Counted from the first letter of the stretch, positions 7,733-17,478 are shown. The stretch is DNA of 64,000 nt from an uncultured Aliiroseovarius sp. (GCF_947492455.1 NZ_CANLNB010000005.1:1-64000), one strand, 5' to 3'. Numbers and translations are program-made. Notes: generated by a model not told the origin, from the letters alone.

Positions 7733-8848
7733 TTATTTCCTGACCGGCAACAGACGCACAGTGCGTGGCATCTCGGACAGGATCTCGACACCGTCTTGAT
7801 GCAGGAAGACGACGTCTTCTAGCCGGATCCCAAACTCGTCATTCAGGTAAATCCCCGGCTCGATCGAGAACACGTTTCCAACCCGCAAGGGCTCGGGATA
7901 GTTCGAGGCGATATATGGCGGTTCGTGCACGTCTACGCCCAGACCGTGGCCGGTGCGATGCAAAAATTCCGGGCCATGGCCTGCGTCCTCGATCACCTTG
8001 CGCGCGGCCTTATCAACGTCACTGCACAGGGTGCCAGGTCGGGCAGCCGATTGCGCGGTTTGGACAGCTCGTTCAACGATGTCAGCGATCTGAGTGAACC
8101 GAGCACTCGGCGTGTCGCCATACCAGGCACAGCGGGTCATATCCGACGGATACCCACGCAAACGGCACCCGGCATCAATCAGCACCGCCATATCGGGCAT
8201 CAAGGTATCCGAACTGGTATGGTGGTGCGGATACGCGCTGTTCTTGCCAAATGCGACAATGCAAAAAGCCGCCTGCGCCCCGTTTGCCTTGTAGTGATCA
8301 ACAATGATATCGCGCACGTCACGTTCGGTCATGCCCGTGCGCAGGGCGCTAAATGCGAGCTCAAAAGCAGCATCATTCAATAGGGCGCTGTCGCGCAACA
8401 GCTCACGTTCTTGGGCGTCTTTCTCGGCGCGCAGGAAACCAACCGTGTCCAGCGTGAAACGGTGCGTAGGCGCGTCGAGCTGGTCCAGAAGCAGGAACGA
8501 GAAATCCGTGCGCATCATCTCGTCCAGCACGATATTCAGGCCGGGGCGCAGCGCGTTTGCATCGGTCAAAAGCTGTGTCAGAGCCCCCTGTGGACCATCC
8601 GCGTCGCTCCATTCATAAAACGGCACATCCGCACATTGCGCGCGCGAAGCTTCGGCGTTCAACAGGGGCATCAGCACGCCAATGTGGTCAGGCGTGACAA
8701 TCGCCATAACCGGGCGCTCATCCCCATGCGGGTTCAATCCCAGAAGCCATTGCATATGACTGCCCGGCCCAAGAGCAACCAGATCCGTGTTGGTGTCGGT
8801 CATGCGGTCGCGAAGTCGCGCTAACCTGTTTGCTACCAAATCAGACAT
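7733..8848 (-). CDS. M24 family metallopeptidase (Xaa-Pro peptidase/creatinase type)
   Basis: The ORF track extends this to 8935, but MSDLVANRLARL at 8848 has a strong GAGGAGAGG ribosome site, and the longer form would overlap the regulator gene behind it; 371 residues result. The C-terminal pita-bread fold shows the metal ligands: two Asp in LIDAGCRLRGYPSDMT, His in GHGLGVDVHEPPY, Glu in SIEPGIY and Glu in RLEDVVFL. It cleaves N-terminal residues, often before proline, or hydrolyses creatine-like amides. It lies next to a peptide ABC importer, which favours a role in using imported peptides. Confidence 0.85.
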   Translation of the reverse strand: MSDLVANRLARLRDRMTDTNTDLVALGPGSHMQWLLGLNPHGDERPVMAIVTPDHIGVLMPLLNAEASRAQCADVPFYEWSDADGPQGALTQLLTDANALRPGLNIVLDEMMRTDFSFLLLDQLDAPTHRFTLDTVGFLRAEKDAQERELLRDSALLNDAAFELAFSALRTGMTERDVRDIIVDHYKANGAQAAFCIVAFGKNSAYPHHHTSSDTLMPDMAVLIDAGCRLRGYPSDMTRCAWYGDTPSARFTQIADIVERAVQTAQSAARPGTLCSDVDKAARKVIEDAGHGPEFLHRTGHGLGVDVHEPPYIASNYPEPLRVGNVFSIEPGIYLNDEFGIRLEDVVFLHQDGVEILSEMPRTVRLLPVRK

Positions 8849-8885
8849 AGAACCTCTCCTCGGTGGTGCTCTATCGCGGGTGGGA

Positions 8886-9518
8886 TCAGCTGCGATGCCC
8901 CGGCAATCGGCTTTTTTGCTCGCCTTGCAAGACAACCAATGTTCCGGTCCACAGCATGCGGGCAGGAGCGTCGCCCAAAGTCTTCCACGAATGCGGCGTC
9001 ATACCGTTGTAATGCAGGCTGTCGCCTTCGTTCAGGGTGAAGGCCTCGCCATCCAGGCTTTGTTCGATCGATCCGCTGAGGACATAGATGAATTCCTCGC
9101 CCTCATGCTGGAATGTCTCGGACTGAAAGCCCGGAGGGCAATGCATGATGAAGGCGGACAGTTCATGGCCCGGGAAATCTGCGCTCAGCGCCTCGTACGT
9201 CACGCTGCTTTCCGAGATCGAAAACTTGCGCCGCTGTTCGGCATAGGACACCGCGTCCCCCGGCTTGGGGCGGGTCACGAAGTAATCCAGCCCCAGATCA
9301 AGTGCGCGTGCAATCTGGGCTAAGGTCCCAAGCGACGGCGTCGCATTGCCCCGTTCGACCTGCGACAGATACCCAACCGACAGACCGGCCTTGTCGCACA
9401 GCTCTTTCAGGGTCAGCATGCGCTTCTTACGGCACTTGCGGATCAAGTTGCCCAGCTTGGCCCGTTCGAGTTGATCTGACGCCAAAACGCTACCCCCCTT
9501 TACGCTTGGTAAAGCCAA
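8886..9518 (-). CDS. XRE family regulator with C-terminal cupin domain
   Basis: The protein has 210 residues. A helix-turn-helix at about 20-77 (LTLKELCDKAGLSVGYLSQVERG) is joined to a cupin sensor domain (about 120-195: HEGEEFIYVLSGSIEQ, NEGDSLHYNG.PHSW). Such PuuR/SutR-like regulators sense small amines, amino acids or peptides and usually repress adjacent catabolic genes. It lies between the peptidase and the ABC importer, in the same direction, so it likely controls both. The ligand is not visible in the sequence. Confidence 0.87.
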   Translation of the reverse strand: MALPSVKGGSVLASDQLERAKLGNLIRKCRKKRMLTLKELCDKAGLSVGYLSQVERGNATPSLGTLAQIARALDLGLDYFVTRPKPGDAVSYAEQRRKFSISESSVTYEALSADFPGHELSAFIMHCPPGFQSETFQHEGEEFIYVLSGSIEQSLDGEAFTLNEGDSLHYNGMTPHSWKTLGDAPARMLWTGTLVVLQGEQKSRLPGHRS

Positions 9519-9561
9519 GGCCTACGCAGAAGGCCGGGGGTATGCAAGAGCACCGCACCCG

Positions 9562-11253
9562 TCAGCCCGACAACTGTGCCAATCGGGGCATAAGATCGAG
9601 CAATTGGGCGGTATATTCCTGCTCGGGTTTGGCAAACAGCGTTTCAGTGTCCTGCACCTCGATCAGCTGACCCTGCTTCATCACGCCCACGCGGTCGCAC
9701 ATCTGGCGCACAACCGGAAGGTCGTGGCTGATGAACAGCATGGTCAGGCCCAGATGCTCTTGTAGATCCTTCAGGATGTTCAGGATCTGCGCTTGAATGG
9801 ACACGTCCAACGCGCTGGTAGGTTCATCGCAGATCAGGAAACGCGGCTGCGTTGCCAAGGCCCGCGCGATCGAGATGCGCTGCCGCTGCCCGCCGGAAAA
9901 CTCGTGCGGGTACTTGGTGGCCGCCGCGCGCGTCAGGCCGACACGGTCCAATAGCTCATGCACGCGCCCAGTGATCTGATCAGGTGGCAAGATCTTGTGA
10001 TGCAACAGCGGCTCGGCCACGATGCTTTCCACTTTCATGCGCGGGTTCAGACTGGAAAACGGATCCTGAAAGATCATCTGGATCTGCTTGCGATAGTTCG
10101 CAATGCCTTGCGCCGACATCTCGGTCACATCATCGCCGTCGAATTTGACGTGGCCACCGTCAACCGGCAACAGCGTACCGATCATGCGCGCGACCGTGGA
10201 TTTTCCCGATCCGCTTTCCCCAACAAGACCGAATACCTCGCCATCCTTGATGTCGAAGGACACGTTATCCACGGCGGTGAAATACGTGCGTCGCGACGGC
10301 AGAATGGCGGACTTTTCAAGGAACTTCTTGGTGATGCCGTTGACCTCGACCAGCTTGCCGGACTTGGACGGCTCTGGCTTGTGCCAGTTGCGGGCAAGGT
10401 CTTCGATCTTGAAGGTGGTTTCGCGACCGCCATAACTGACCTGCGGGAAGCGATGCAGCTTGACCTGAGGACGCGGCACGGCCGAGATCAGCGACTTGGT
10501 ATACTCGTGCTCGGGCGCACTCAGCACCTTGTCGGTCGGGCCGTTTTCTACGACTTCACCGGAATACATGACGGTGACCTGCTCGGTCGTGTCGGCAATG
10601 ACGCCCATGTCGTGCGTCACAAGGATCACGCCCACCTGCGTCTCAGAGGCCAGTTCCTTGATCAGGTCCAGAACCTGCGCCTGAATGGACACATCCAGCG
10701 CCGTCGTTGGCTCGTCCGCCACGATGACCGATGGTTCCGAGCACAGGGCAAGCGCGATCACGACCCGCTGACGCATCCCGCCCGAGAACTGGTGCGGATA
10801 CTGGTCAAAGCGCGTCTTTGGATCCGGGATCGACACCCGATCCAACAGGGCAAGCGCACGTTCCTTGGCCTCGGTAGCCGAGACCTTGAGATGCAGTTGA
10901 ATGGTTTCGACCAGCTGTTCGCCGATGGTAAACAGCGGGTTCAGCGAGGTCAGGGGATCCTGAAAGATCATGCCGATCTCGCGTCCACGAATGGCGCGCT
11001 TTTCCTCGCGGCTCAAGTTGTCGATGCGACGTCCCTTCAACCAGATCTCGCCAGACGCCACGCGTGCTGGATCATCGAGCAGACCGATGACAGCATTGCC
11101 CGTCATCGACTTGCCAGCACCACTTTCGCCGACCACACCGCGAATTTCGCCGGGGTAGATGTCATAGCTGACATTCTGAACGGGTTTGAACAGCCCGCGG
11201 CGGGTGGGGATTTCAACCGTCAGGTTGCGGATGGAGAGTACGGGTTCGGTCAT
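9562..11253 (-). CDS. Fused DppD-DppF type ABC ATPase of peptide importer
   Basis: The protein has 563 residues with two complete nucleotide-binding domains in one chain. The first has GESGAGKSMT, FSGGMRQR and VIVADEPT. The second, after a linker at about 265-300, has GESGSGKST, FSGGQRQR and FLICDEPT. Each ends with an oligopeptide-type C-terminal extension. In most systems these are separate DppD and DppF subunits. It energises the importer with the permeases upstream; its start overlaps the dppC-like gene by 4 bases. Confidence 0.9.
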   Translation of the reverse strand: MTEPVLSIRNLTVEIPTRRGLFKPVQNVSYDIYPGEIRGVVGESGAGKSMTGNAVIGLLDDPARVASGEIWLKGRRIDNLSREEKRAIRGREIGMIFQDPLTSLNPLFTIGEQLVETIQLHLKVSATEAKERALALLDRVSIPDPKTRFDQYPHQFSGGMRQRVVIALALCSEPSVIVADEPTTALDVSIQAQVLDLIKELASETQVGVILVTHDMGVIADTTEQVTVMYSGEVVENGPTDKVLSAPEHEYTKSLISAVPRPQVKLHRFPQVSYGGRETTFKIEDLARNWHKPEPSKSGKLVEVNGITKKFLEKSAILPSRRTYFTAVDNVSFDIKDGEVFGLVGESGSGKSTVARMIGTLLPVDGGHVKFDGDDVTEMSAQGIANYRKQIQMIFQDPFSSLNPRMKVESIVAEPLLHHKILPPDQITGRVHELLDRVGLTRAAATKYPHEFSGGQRQRISIARALATQPRFLICDEPTSALDVSIQAQILNILKDLQEHLGLTMLFISHDLPVVRQMCDRVGVMKQGQLIEVQDTETLFAKPEQEYTAQLLDLMPRLAQLSG

Positions 11254-12212
11254 TTCAGCCTCGGGTTCAATACATCACGCAGCCAGTCGCCCAGCATGTT
11301 TACACTCAACGCAAGCGCCAGAAGGGTGCAGGCCGGGAAGAACAGGATCCACCACTCGCCCGAGAACAAATAGCCTTGGCCGATGCGGATCAGTGTGCCC
11401 AGCGAGGGTTGCGTGGGCGGTGCACCTACCCCAAGGAAACTCAGTGTTGCCTCGGCAATGATCGCCAGCGCGAGTGAGATGGTAGCAATCACCAATACCG
11501 GTGACAGGATGTTGGGCAGGATATGGCGCAGCATGATGGCGGACGGGCGGCGTCCGATCAGGCGCGCAGCAGACACGTAATCCTTGTTCTTTTCCACCAG
11601 CGTGGCCCCGCGCACGACGCGCGCAAACTGCACCCAGTCACTTAGACCAATGGCAAGGATCAGCACCCAGATCGCCATCTGGTCGCGGTGTTCCACCGGG
11701 GTGATCCCCTTGGCAATACCGAAGATCAGCATCGCAACAAGGATCGACGGGAAGGTCAGCTGCACGTCAGCGGCCCGCATGATGAAACTGTCGACCCAGC
11801 CGCCGAAATATCCAGCCAGAAGACCCAGAAGGATCCCCAGAACCACCGCGAACAGCACTGCGGCAAAGCCGACGAACAGCGAAATCCGCATGCCGTAAAG
11901 GATGGTCGAGAACACGTCCCGCCCTTGGTCATCGGTGCCCATCAGGAAGGTCTCGCCGGTAAAGGCGTTGGGCTCTGTCGGAGGTGTGAACCCGTTCATC
12001 AGGTTCAACGATGTGGGATCAAACGGGTTATAGGGGGCAATAAACGGTGCGAACACGGCTGACAGGATCAGCACGATCGACACGATAGCCGACACGATCG
12101 CAACAGGCGAGTGACGGAAGGCATAATAGAAGTCGCTGTCTAGCATACGACGCATCCGGGATGACGTCGCAGAGGGCGCCTCATTTTGCGGAGAGATGGG
12201 TTGATCGGTCAC
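11250..12212 (-). CDS. Peptide ABC transporter permease, DppC type
   Basis: The protein has 320 residues with an N-terminal OppC_N-type segment (DSDFYYAFRHSPVAIVSAIVSIVLIL) and then BPD_transp_1 helices. The EAA loop, which contacts the ATPase, is around RLIGRRPSAIMLRHILPN. The gene overlaps both neighbours by 4 bases, showing tight translational coupling in the order dppA-dppB-dppC-dppDF. It forms half of the membrane channel. Substrate is a peptide or nickel/opine-like compound by family; peptide is favoured by the nearby peptidase. Confidence 0.88.
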   Translation of the reverse strand: MTDQPISPQNEAPSATSSRMRRMLDSDFYYAFRHSPVAIVSAIVSIVLILSAVFAPFIAPYNPFDPTSLNLMNGFTPPTEPNAFTGETFLMGTDDQGRDVFSTILYGMRISLFVGFAAVLFAVVLGILLGLLAGYFGGWVDSFIMRAADVQLTFPSILVAMLIFGIAKGITPVEHRDQMAIWVLILAIGLSDWVQFARVVRGATLVEKNKDYVSAARLIGRRPSAIMLRHILPNILSPVLVIATISLALAIIAEATLSFLGVGAPPTQPSLGTLIRIGQGYLFSGEWWILFFPACTLLALALSVNMLGDWLRDVLNPRLK

Positions 12213-13180
12213 TTGGCACTCACCCTTAGACGTGGATCGATGAAGGCATAGAGGATATCAACCAGCAGGTTGATCACGACGAACATCACCGAAATCATCA
12301 TCAGATATGCGGCCATGACCGGAATATCGACGAACTGGATTGCATTGATGAACAGAAGCCCAAGGCCGGGCCACTGAAAGACGGTCTCGGTGATGATCGC
12401 AAAGGCGATGATCGCGCCCAATTGCAGACCGATAACGGTGATAACCGGAACCATCGTGTTCTTCAGCGCATGGCGGAAGTTGATCACGCGCTCGCTCAGA
12501 CCGCGTGCGCGGGCAAAGCGGATATAGTCTTGGCGCAGCACCTCGAGCATTTCCGAGCGTACCAGACGCATGATCAGCGTCATTTGATACAGCCCCAACG
12601 TAATCGCGGGCAAAATCAGCGCCTTACGTCCGGATTCTGTCAGGAAGCCGGTGGTCCATCCACCGATCTCGACCACCTCACCGCGGCCGAAGCTGGGCAA
12701 CCAGCCAAGCTCAACCGAGAACAGATAGATCAGCAGGATCCCGATCAGGAAGGTCGGCAGGGACACCCCGATCAGCGAGGCAGACATGATGAAATGGGCG
12801 GCGAAGCCGTCGCGGCGAATGGCGGTGAACACACCCAGCGCAATCCCCATCACAACGGCGAAAATTGCGGACAAAGCGGCAAGCTCAAGCGTGGCGGGTG
12901 CGCGCTCCATGATGATCTCGGACACTTCGCGGCCCTGACGATAGCTGACGCCAAAGTTGCCCTGGGCCGCTTCGTTCAGGAATTTGAAATACTGCACGGG
13001 AATCGGCTTATCGAGGCCAAGTTGCGCGCGAAGACGTTCGACGTCTTCCATCGTGCGTTCCTGACCCAGCATGTTGTCAATCGGGTCACCCACGAAGGTG
13101 AACATGGAAAACGCAATTGCGCCGGTGATGACCAGAACCAGAATAGACTGGAACACGCGTTTTAAGATGAATGGCAGCAT
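12209..13180 (-). CDS. Peptide ABC transporter permease, DppB type
   Basis: The protein has 323 residues starting MLPFILKRVFQSILVLVITG, with the usual DppB/OppB N-terminal helix, a periplasmic stretch (VGDPIDNMLGQERTMEDVER) and the EAA loop RFARARGLSERVINFRHALKN. It pairs with the DppC-type permease. It is separated from the binding-protein gene by 131 bases that hold a stable hairpin (13279-13304). Confidence 0.88.
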   Translation of the reverse strand: MLPFILKRVFQSILVLVITGAIAFSMFTFVGDPIDNMLGQERTMEDVERLRAQLGLDKPIPVQYFKFLNEAAQGNFGVSYRQGREVSEIIMERAPATLELAALSAIFAVVMGIALGVFTAIRRDGFAAHFIMSASLIGVSLPTFLIGILLIYLFSVELGWLPSFGRGEVVEIGGWTTGFLTESGRKALILPAITLGLYQMTLIMRLVRSEMLEVLRQDYIRFARARGLSERVINFRHALKNTMVPVITVIGLQLGAIIAFAIITETVFQWPGLGLLFINAIQFVDIPVMAAYLMMISVMFVVINLLVDILYAFIDPRLRVSAK

Positions 13181-13278
13181 CGCAGAGGCTTTCTTGTGCC
13201 AGCACGCGCAAGCGTTGCGCGTTGACTTGACGGGTCACGAAAGGATGCCGGGGCAAGGGGTCCCTGCCCGGCAGAAAT

Positions 13279-13304
13279 GGGCCGCCCGCATCAGGGGGCG
13301 GCCC
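13279..13304 (-). promoter_or_regulatory. Intercistronic stem-loop after the binding-protein gene
   Basis: GGGCCGCCC and GGGCGGCCC form a perfect 9-bp GC stem with an 8-nt loop. No T-tract follows on the minus strand, so it is not a simple terminator. Its place just after the binding-protein stop fits the mRNA-stabilising or attenuating hairpins that raise binding protein over permease in ABC operons. Confidence 0.6.
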
Positions 13305-13311
13305 AGATCCC

Positions 13312-14892
13312 TTACTTCATGGTGAAGAACTTGACGCGGGGCTGATCTTCGGGATCAACCTCGATGCCAACGTTGTCGGCCATACCCCAGTTCAGCACCT
13401 GGTGGTGGATCGGGATATACAGTTGTTCGTCCTGAACCACGCGCCAGATGCTGGCGATGTCCGCGTTACGGGCGTCCAGATCGGTGTTCGAGGCCAGCGA
13501 CTTGATCGTGGCGTTCAGGTCCGCGTTGTTGAAGCCGGTACCGTTCCAGGTGCCGATATCGCTTTCACGACCGTGAACCAGGAAGTTGAAGATGTATTCG
13601 GAATCGTAGGTCGGAACACCCCAGCCCAGCATGTAGAAGTCGGTCTTGCCGTCGGTGATCTTCGGGAAGTGCTGTGCCTTCGGAATGGCGTCCAGGTTCA
13701 CCGTGATGCCGATCTGACCCAGCATGCCAACTGCTGCCTGACAGATCGCTTCATCGTTGATGTAACGGTCGTTCGGGCAGTCCAGACGGATCGAGAAACC
13801 GTCGCCATAGCCAGCTTCGGCCATCAGTGCCTTGGCGGCTTCCAGATCGGTCGAGCTTTCACCGTCCATTTCAGCCGTCCAGCCGTTCACGAAGGGCGGT
13901 GCGATCATGCCCGCAGGCTGCGATTGACCACGCATAACAACCTGACGGATAGCGTCGCGGTTGATTGCCATCGACATCGCCTTGCGTACGCGCACGTCTG
14001 CCAGCGGGTTCTTGCCTTCGACGTTGTCGGCTTCGATGTCATCCGCACCTTGGTTCATACCAAAGAAGATCACGCGGTTCTGCGGCGCCTGCTTGACCAT
14101 CAGACCATCGGCGCTGTCCACACGGGCCAAATCCTGTACCGGCATGTCCTGCAGGAAGTTCACTTCACCCGACAGAAGGGCTGCAACGCGGGTCGCGGCG
14201 TTCTGGATCGGAGTATAGATGATCTCGCTGACTTCCATCGGGAAGTCGTTGCGGCCCCAGTACTCTTCGTTGCGCACCATGACGGTTTTCACGTCAGGCT
14301 CGCGGCTGACCAGTTTGTAAGCGCCGGTGCCGTTCACATTGGTGGTGGCATAGGTGATCTCGCCACCTTCGAAGTCCTGCACGTTGACGGTGTTGTTCGC
14401 CTCGGTCCAGCCCTTGTCCATCATGAACAGATTGGTCAAGTTCGACGGCAGGATCGGGTTCGGGCCGTCGGTCTCGATCTCGACCGTGTGGTCGTCAACA
14501 GCGCGCACGGCGGTGATCGAGCCAATCAGCTCTTTCATATCCGAGTTCGGCTGCTTCGCACGCTCGAAGCTGAACACCACGTCTTCTGCGGTGAAGTCCG
14601 CACCATCGTGGAACTTTACGCCTTTACGCAGGTTGAACACCCAAACGTTGGGATTGTCAGCGCTGGGGGCCCAGTCGGTTGCCAGTGTCGGCACGAACGC
14701 ACCGCTGGTGTCACGAATGATCAGCGGCTCATACATCTGGTGACGCATGGTATGGCTGGGGCCTTCGTTCTGCGAATGCGGATCCAACGTCAGAGCGTCG
14801 CCCGCCCGTGCCCATTTCAGGGTTTCGGCGTTGACCATGGCGGTTGAAGATACAAGCGCCGCAACCGCCAGGATTGCTGAAGATTTTTTCAT
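13312..14892 (-). CDS. Peptide ABC transporter substrate-binding protein (SBP_bac_5)
   Basis: The ORF track starts at 15036, but MKKSSAILAVAALVSSTAMV at 14892 begins a signal peptide (cut after VNA) and has a GAGGTC ribosome site, giving 526 residues. The mature part has the family-5 features: AGDALTLDPHSQ near the start, KGVKFHDGADFTAEDVVFSF around the lobe-I region, and ADVRVRKAMSMAINRDAI in the middle. It delivers ligand to the DppBC-type permeases. It is the first gene of the operon. Confidence 0.9.
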   Translation of the reverse strand: MKKSSAILAVAALVSSTAMVNAETLKWARAGDALTLDPHSQNEGPSHTMRHQMYEPLIIRDTSGAFVPTLATDWAPSADNPNVWVFNLRKGVKFHDGADFTAEDVVFSFERAKQPNSDMKELIGSITAVRAVDDHTVEIETDGPNPILPSNLTNLFMMDKGWTEANNTVNVQDFEGGEITYATTNVNGTGAYKLVSREPDVKTVMVRNEEYWGRNDFPMEVSEIIYTPIQNAATRVAALLSGEVNFLQDMPVQDLARVDSADGLMVKQAPQNRVIFFGMNQGADDIEADNVEGKNPLADVRVRKAMSMAINRDAIRQVVMRGQSQPAGMIAPPFVNGWTAEMDGESSTDLEAAKALMAEAGYGDGFSIRLDCPNDRYINDEAICQAAVGMLGQIGITVNLDAIPKAQHFPKITDGKTDFYMLGWGVPTYDSEYIFNFLVHGRESDIGTWNGTGFNNADLNATIKSLASNTDLDARNADIASIWRVVQDEQLYIPIHHQVLNWGMADNVGIEVDPEDQPRVKFFTMK

Positions 14893-15513
14893 AATGACCT
14901 CGCTGTCAGTAAGGGTTGTCTGCAAGCTGTTGTATTTGTTTGTTTTGACCACAAAATTCGACAAAGAAGCACTCTTTGAGTTCGAGGGGTAGTTGTTTGT
15001 TGAACAAGGTTCGCCCCGTCTAAGTGTTTGCCGCATTTCTTGCAGACTTGCAGGTGTCGCTCCGCCATCGTCCGGCGTCGCACTGCAGGGACACTAGGAA
15101 AAAATGTTAGCGTGCACAATAATAATTTTTGTCAGCGCAAAACGCCACTACCAGAAGTAGCTGGCCTGCGTGAAAGAAGGCGCGCACGATTGGCTGGTCG
15201 TCGAACCAGACGAGGGTACCGACTTCTGATTTGTGGATCCGAGATTTAACATTGATCTGCGTATCACTGACGCTCTACACGCCTTTACTGCGGACCGAAT
15301 GGGGCATTCGTACTTCGGGGCGAGATATCCGCTACGCGCACTGCACTTTCACGCCACGATTAGCGAGCGCACAAATTACCCAGATAGCTTGTACGTTTTA
15401 ACTTTGAGCCCGCCCAAGGGCGGCGTCCCTGCGTGTGATAAAGGGCAGTGATGTAGGGCTAGCTGAGACTGGTTAGCATTGATCTGAAGGCACACGCACT
15501 CCTGATTTATGGG
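14893..15513. other. 621-bp intergenic region
   Basis: This holds the upstream region of the binding-protein gene (minus strand), AT-rich for about 110 bases next to the start. A cluster of CTGCA repeats lies around 15040-15095. Further out is sequence without a convincing gene, ending in copy B of the dispersed repeat. Short open frames here (14889-15119, 15028-15249, 15233-15451) have no family features and no ribosome sites that I trust. It may be a decayed remnant. Confidence 0.6.
15441..15494. repeat. Copy B of a ~54-bp dispersed repeat
   Basis: AAGGGCAGTGATGTAGGGCTAGCTGAGACTGGTTAG and what follows match 7661-7713 with one indel and scattered changes. It lies about 20 bases past the 3' end of the OYE-like gene, the same placement relative to a minus-strand gene as copy A. 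Confidence 0.5.
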
Positions 15514-17478
15514 CTATACGGCAATGCCTGCGCGCAATCCTTCAAGGACGGCTTCTTCTGCAGTGCGCGGCGCGATGCAATCCCCGACCAGATGGTGTTC
15601 CAGACCCATTTCGCGAACCATATCTTCGACAGCATTCGAGGGCGTGTGACCCTGACACAGAACCAGCGTGTCGACATCTTCGCAGATCACGGCCTCGTTG
15701 CTCATGATGTGTTGTAGGTAAACGCTGTCCTCGTCCGCGCCGAACAGGCGCGAGTAGGGCAGCATCTCGACGCCAAGCCCGTGCAAGCGACCGATGCTGG
15801 CATCGCGCACATACATCTGGATTGTCTGACCGGGCATATAGCCGTTGACCGCAAGCTTCACGGAATGCCCATTCTGCGCCAGCAGTTCGGCGATCCCGAT
15901 CCCGATCCAGTCGGCCCGCCAGTCGGCCACGACGACTGATTTTCCAACATTCACCTGTCCCTGCAGCACCTGCCAGGCATCGACGACATGTGCTTCGTCG
16001 CGACCTTCGAAGTCAGGCCAACGCGGCGTGGCGCCGGTGGCGACGATCACGGCGTTCGGGGCGAAATCGGCGATGCTGTCCGCATCGACCTCGGCCCCCT
16101 TGCGAATATCGACCCCGGCCAGTTCCATCTCGCGGGTGAGGTTTGTGATGATGCCGCCGAACTCGGCCCGATGCGGCAGCATCTGAGCAAGGCGCGCTTG
16201 CCCGCCCAGCTGCGGGTCGCGCTCAAATAGGGCGACCTCGTGACCGCGTGCGGCCGCAACTGCTGCCGCCTTCATGCCGCCCGGACCGCCGCCAATGACC
16301 ATGATCCGCCGCTTTGCGGGCGCGGGTGGGAACGTGCCGTACTGCAACTCGCGGCCACTTACGGGGTTCTGAATGCACGAGATCGGATACCCGTCGTGGA
16401 AATGCCCGATACAGGCCTGATTGCAGCCGATACAGGCCCGAATGTCGTCGATGCGGCCTGCGCGTGCCTTCTCGCCCATCTCGGGATCACAGATCATCGC
16501 GCGGGTCATGCCGCACAAATCTGCCTGTCCCGAAGCGACGATGCGCTCAGCATCCTGTGGTTGGTTGATGCGCCCGGTGACGATGGTCGTTATCCCGGTG
16601 CGCTCACGGATGGCCTGACCCAGCGGCGCGGTATAGCCGACCTCTTCGAACATGGGCGGCGCGATGTGGACGGATCCGGCTAAGGTTGCCGAGGATCCCG
16701 CCACCACGCTGAAATAATCAAGAACCTCATCCGCTGCAATCCGCGCGCAAGCCTCTAACATCTCGCTTTGATCCATCCCCTCATGGCTCAGCTCGTTGCC
16801 CGACAGGCGCAAGCCGATCACGAAATCGGGGCCGGTCTTGGCCCGGATATCCGCTGCAATATCCCGAATAAGCCGCGTACGGTTGTCCAGCGAGCCGCCA
16901 TACTCATCCTCACGCTGATTGACTTGCGGGTTCAGGAATTGGGCTGGAAGATAGCCGTGCGAGGCGACGATCTCGACCCCGTCTAGCCCGGCCTTGGCCA
17001 TCCGCGCTGCCGCATCGCCATGGGCGGCGATGACCTCGGCCACCATTTCGGGCGTCATCGGGCGGGGCATCACGTGGAACCGCTCATTGGGGGTTGGGGA
17101 GGCGCTGTAGGACACTGGCGTTGTGCCGTCTTCCGAGGCCAGCATCTCGCGCCCCGGATGGAATAATTGGGCAATCAGTCCAGTTCCATGGCTATGGATC
17201 ACCTCGGCCAGGCGGGTGTAGCCGGGGATGCAGTCGTCCGTATCCACCCGGATCGGGTCAGCCACGAAGACGGCGCTGGAATGCACCAGGGCCACCTCGG
17301 TCATGATAAGCCCCGCACCACCGCGCGCACGGGCCTCGTGATAGGCGATCATGCGATCACCGATGCGGCCACCCTCGTTTAGATGGGTTTCATGGCCGGT
17401 GGACACGATCCGATTGCGCAAGGTCAAGTTGCCAAGGGCGATCGGCGAGAACAGGTTCGGGAAGTTTGCTTGATTCAT
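15514..17478 (-). CDS. NADH:flavin oxidoreductase of OYE/TMADH/FadH type
   Basis: The protein has 654 residues. An FMN-binding TIM barrel fills about 1-340 (LFSPIALGNLTLRNRIVSTG; HGYLPAQFLNP). Cys349, 352, 356 and 368 in CIGCNQACIGH...SC bind a 4Fe-4S cluster. A C-terminal Rossmann part starts at about 393 (MVIGGGPGG). This layout is shared by 2,4-dienoyl-CoA reductase, trimethylamine dehydrogenase and the N-methylproline demethylases of stachydrine catabolism. The last is attractive because an XRE-cupin regulator follows, but the substrate cannot be read from sequence. Confidence 0.8.
   Translation of the reverse strand: MNQANFPNLFSPIALGNLTLRNRIVSTGHETHLNEGGRIGDRMIAYHEARARGGAGLIMTEVALVHSSAVFVADPIRVDTDDCIPGYTRLAEVIHSHGTGLIAQLFHPGREMLASEDGTTPVSYSASPTPNERFHVMPRPMTPEMVAEVIAAHGDAAARMAKAGLDGVEIVASHGYLPAQFLNPQVNQREDEYGGSLDNRTRLIRDIAADIRAKTGPDFVIGLRLSGNELSHEGMDQSEMLEACARIAADEVLDYFSVVAGSSATLAGSVHIAPPMFEEVGYTAPLGQAIRERTGITTIVTGRINQPQDAERIVASGQADLCGMTRAMICDPEMGEKARAGRIDDIRACIGCNQACIGHFHDGYPISCIQNPVSGRELQYGTFPPAPAKRRIMVIGGGPGGMKAAAVAAARGHEVALFERDPQLGGQARLAQMLPHRAEFGGIITNLTREMELAGVDIRKGAEVDADSIADFAPNAVIVATGATPRWPDFEGRDEAHVVDAWQVLQGQVNVGKSVVVADWRADWIGIGIAELLAQNGHSVKLAVNGYMPGQTIQMYVRDASIGRLHGLGVEMLPYSRLFGADEDSVYLQHIMSNEAVICEDVDTLVLCQGHTPSNAVEDMVREMGLEHHLVGDCIAPRTAEEAVLEGLRAGIAV

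Noticed and set aside
9958-11373. Plus-strand open frame of 471 residues
   Set aside because: Antisense of the fused ATPase gene; no family match.
13402-14847. Plus-strand open frame of 481 residues
   Set aside because: Antisense of the peptide-binding protein gene; no recognised motif.
14889-15119. 76-residue minus-strand frame with a CKKCGK motif, possible zinc ribbon
   Set aside because: It overlaps the leader and start of the binding-protein gene, the C-x2-C pair is single, and there is no second pair or clear ribosome site.
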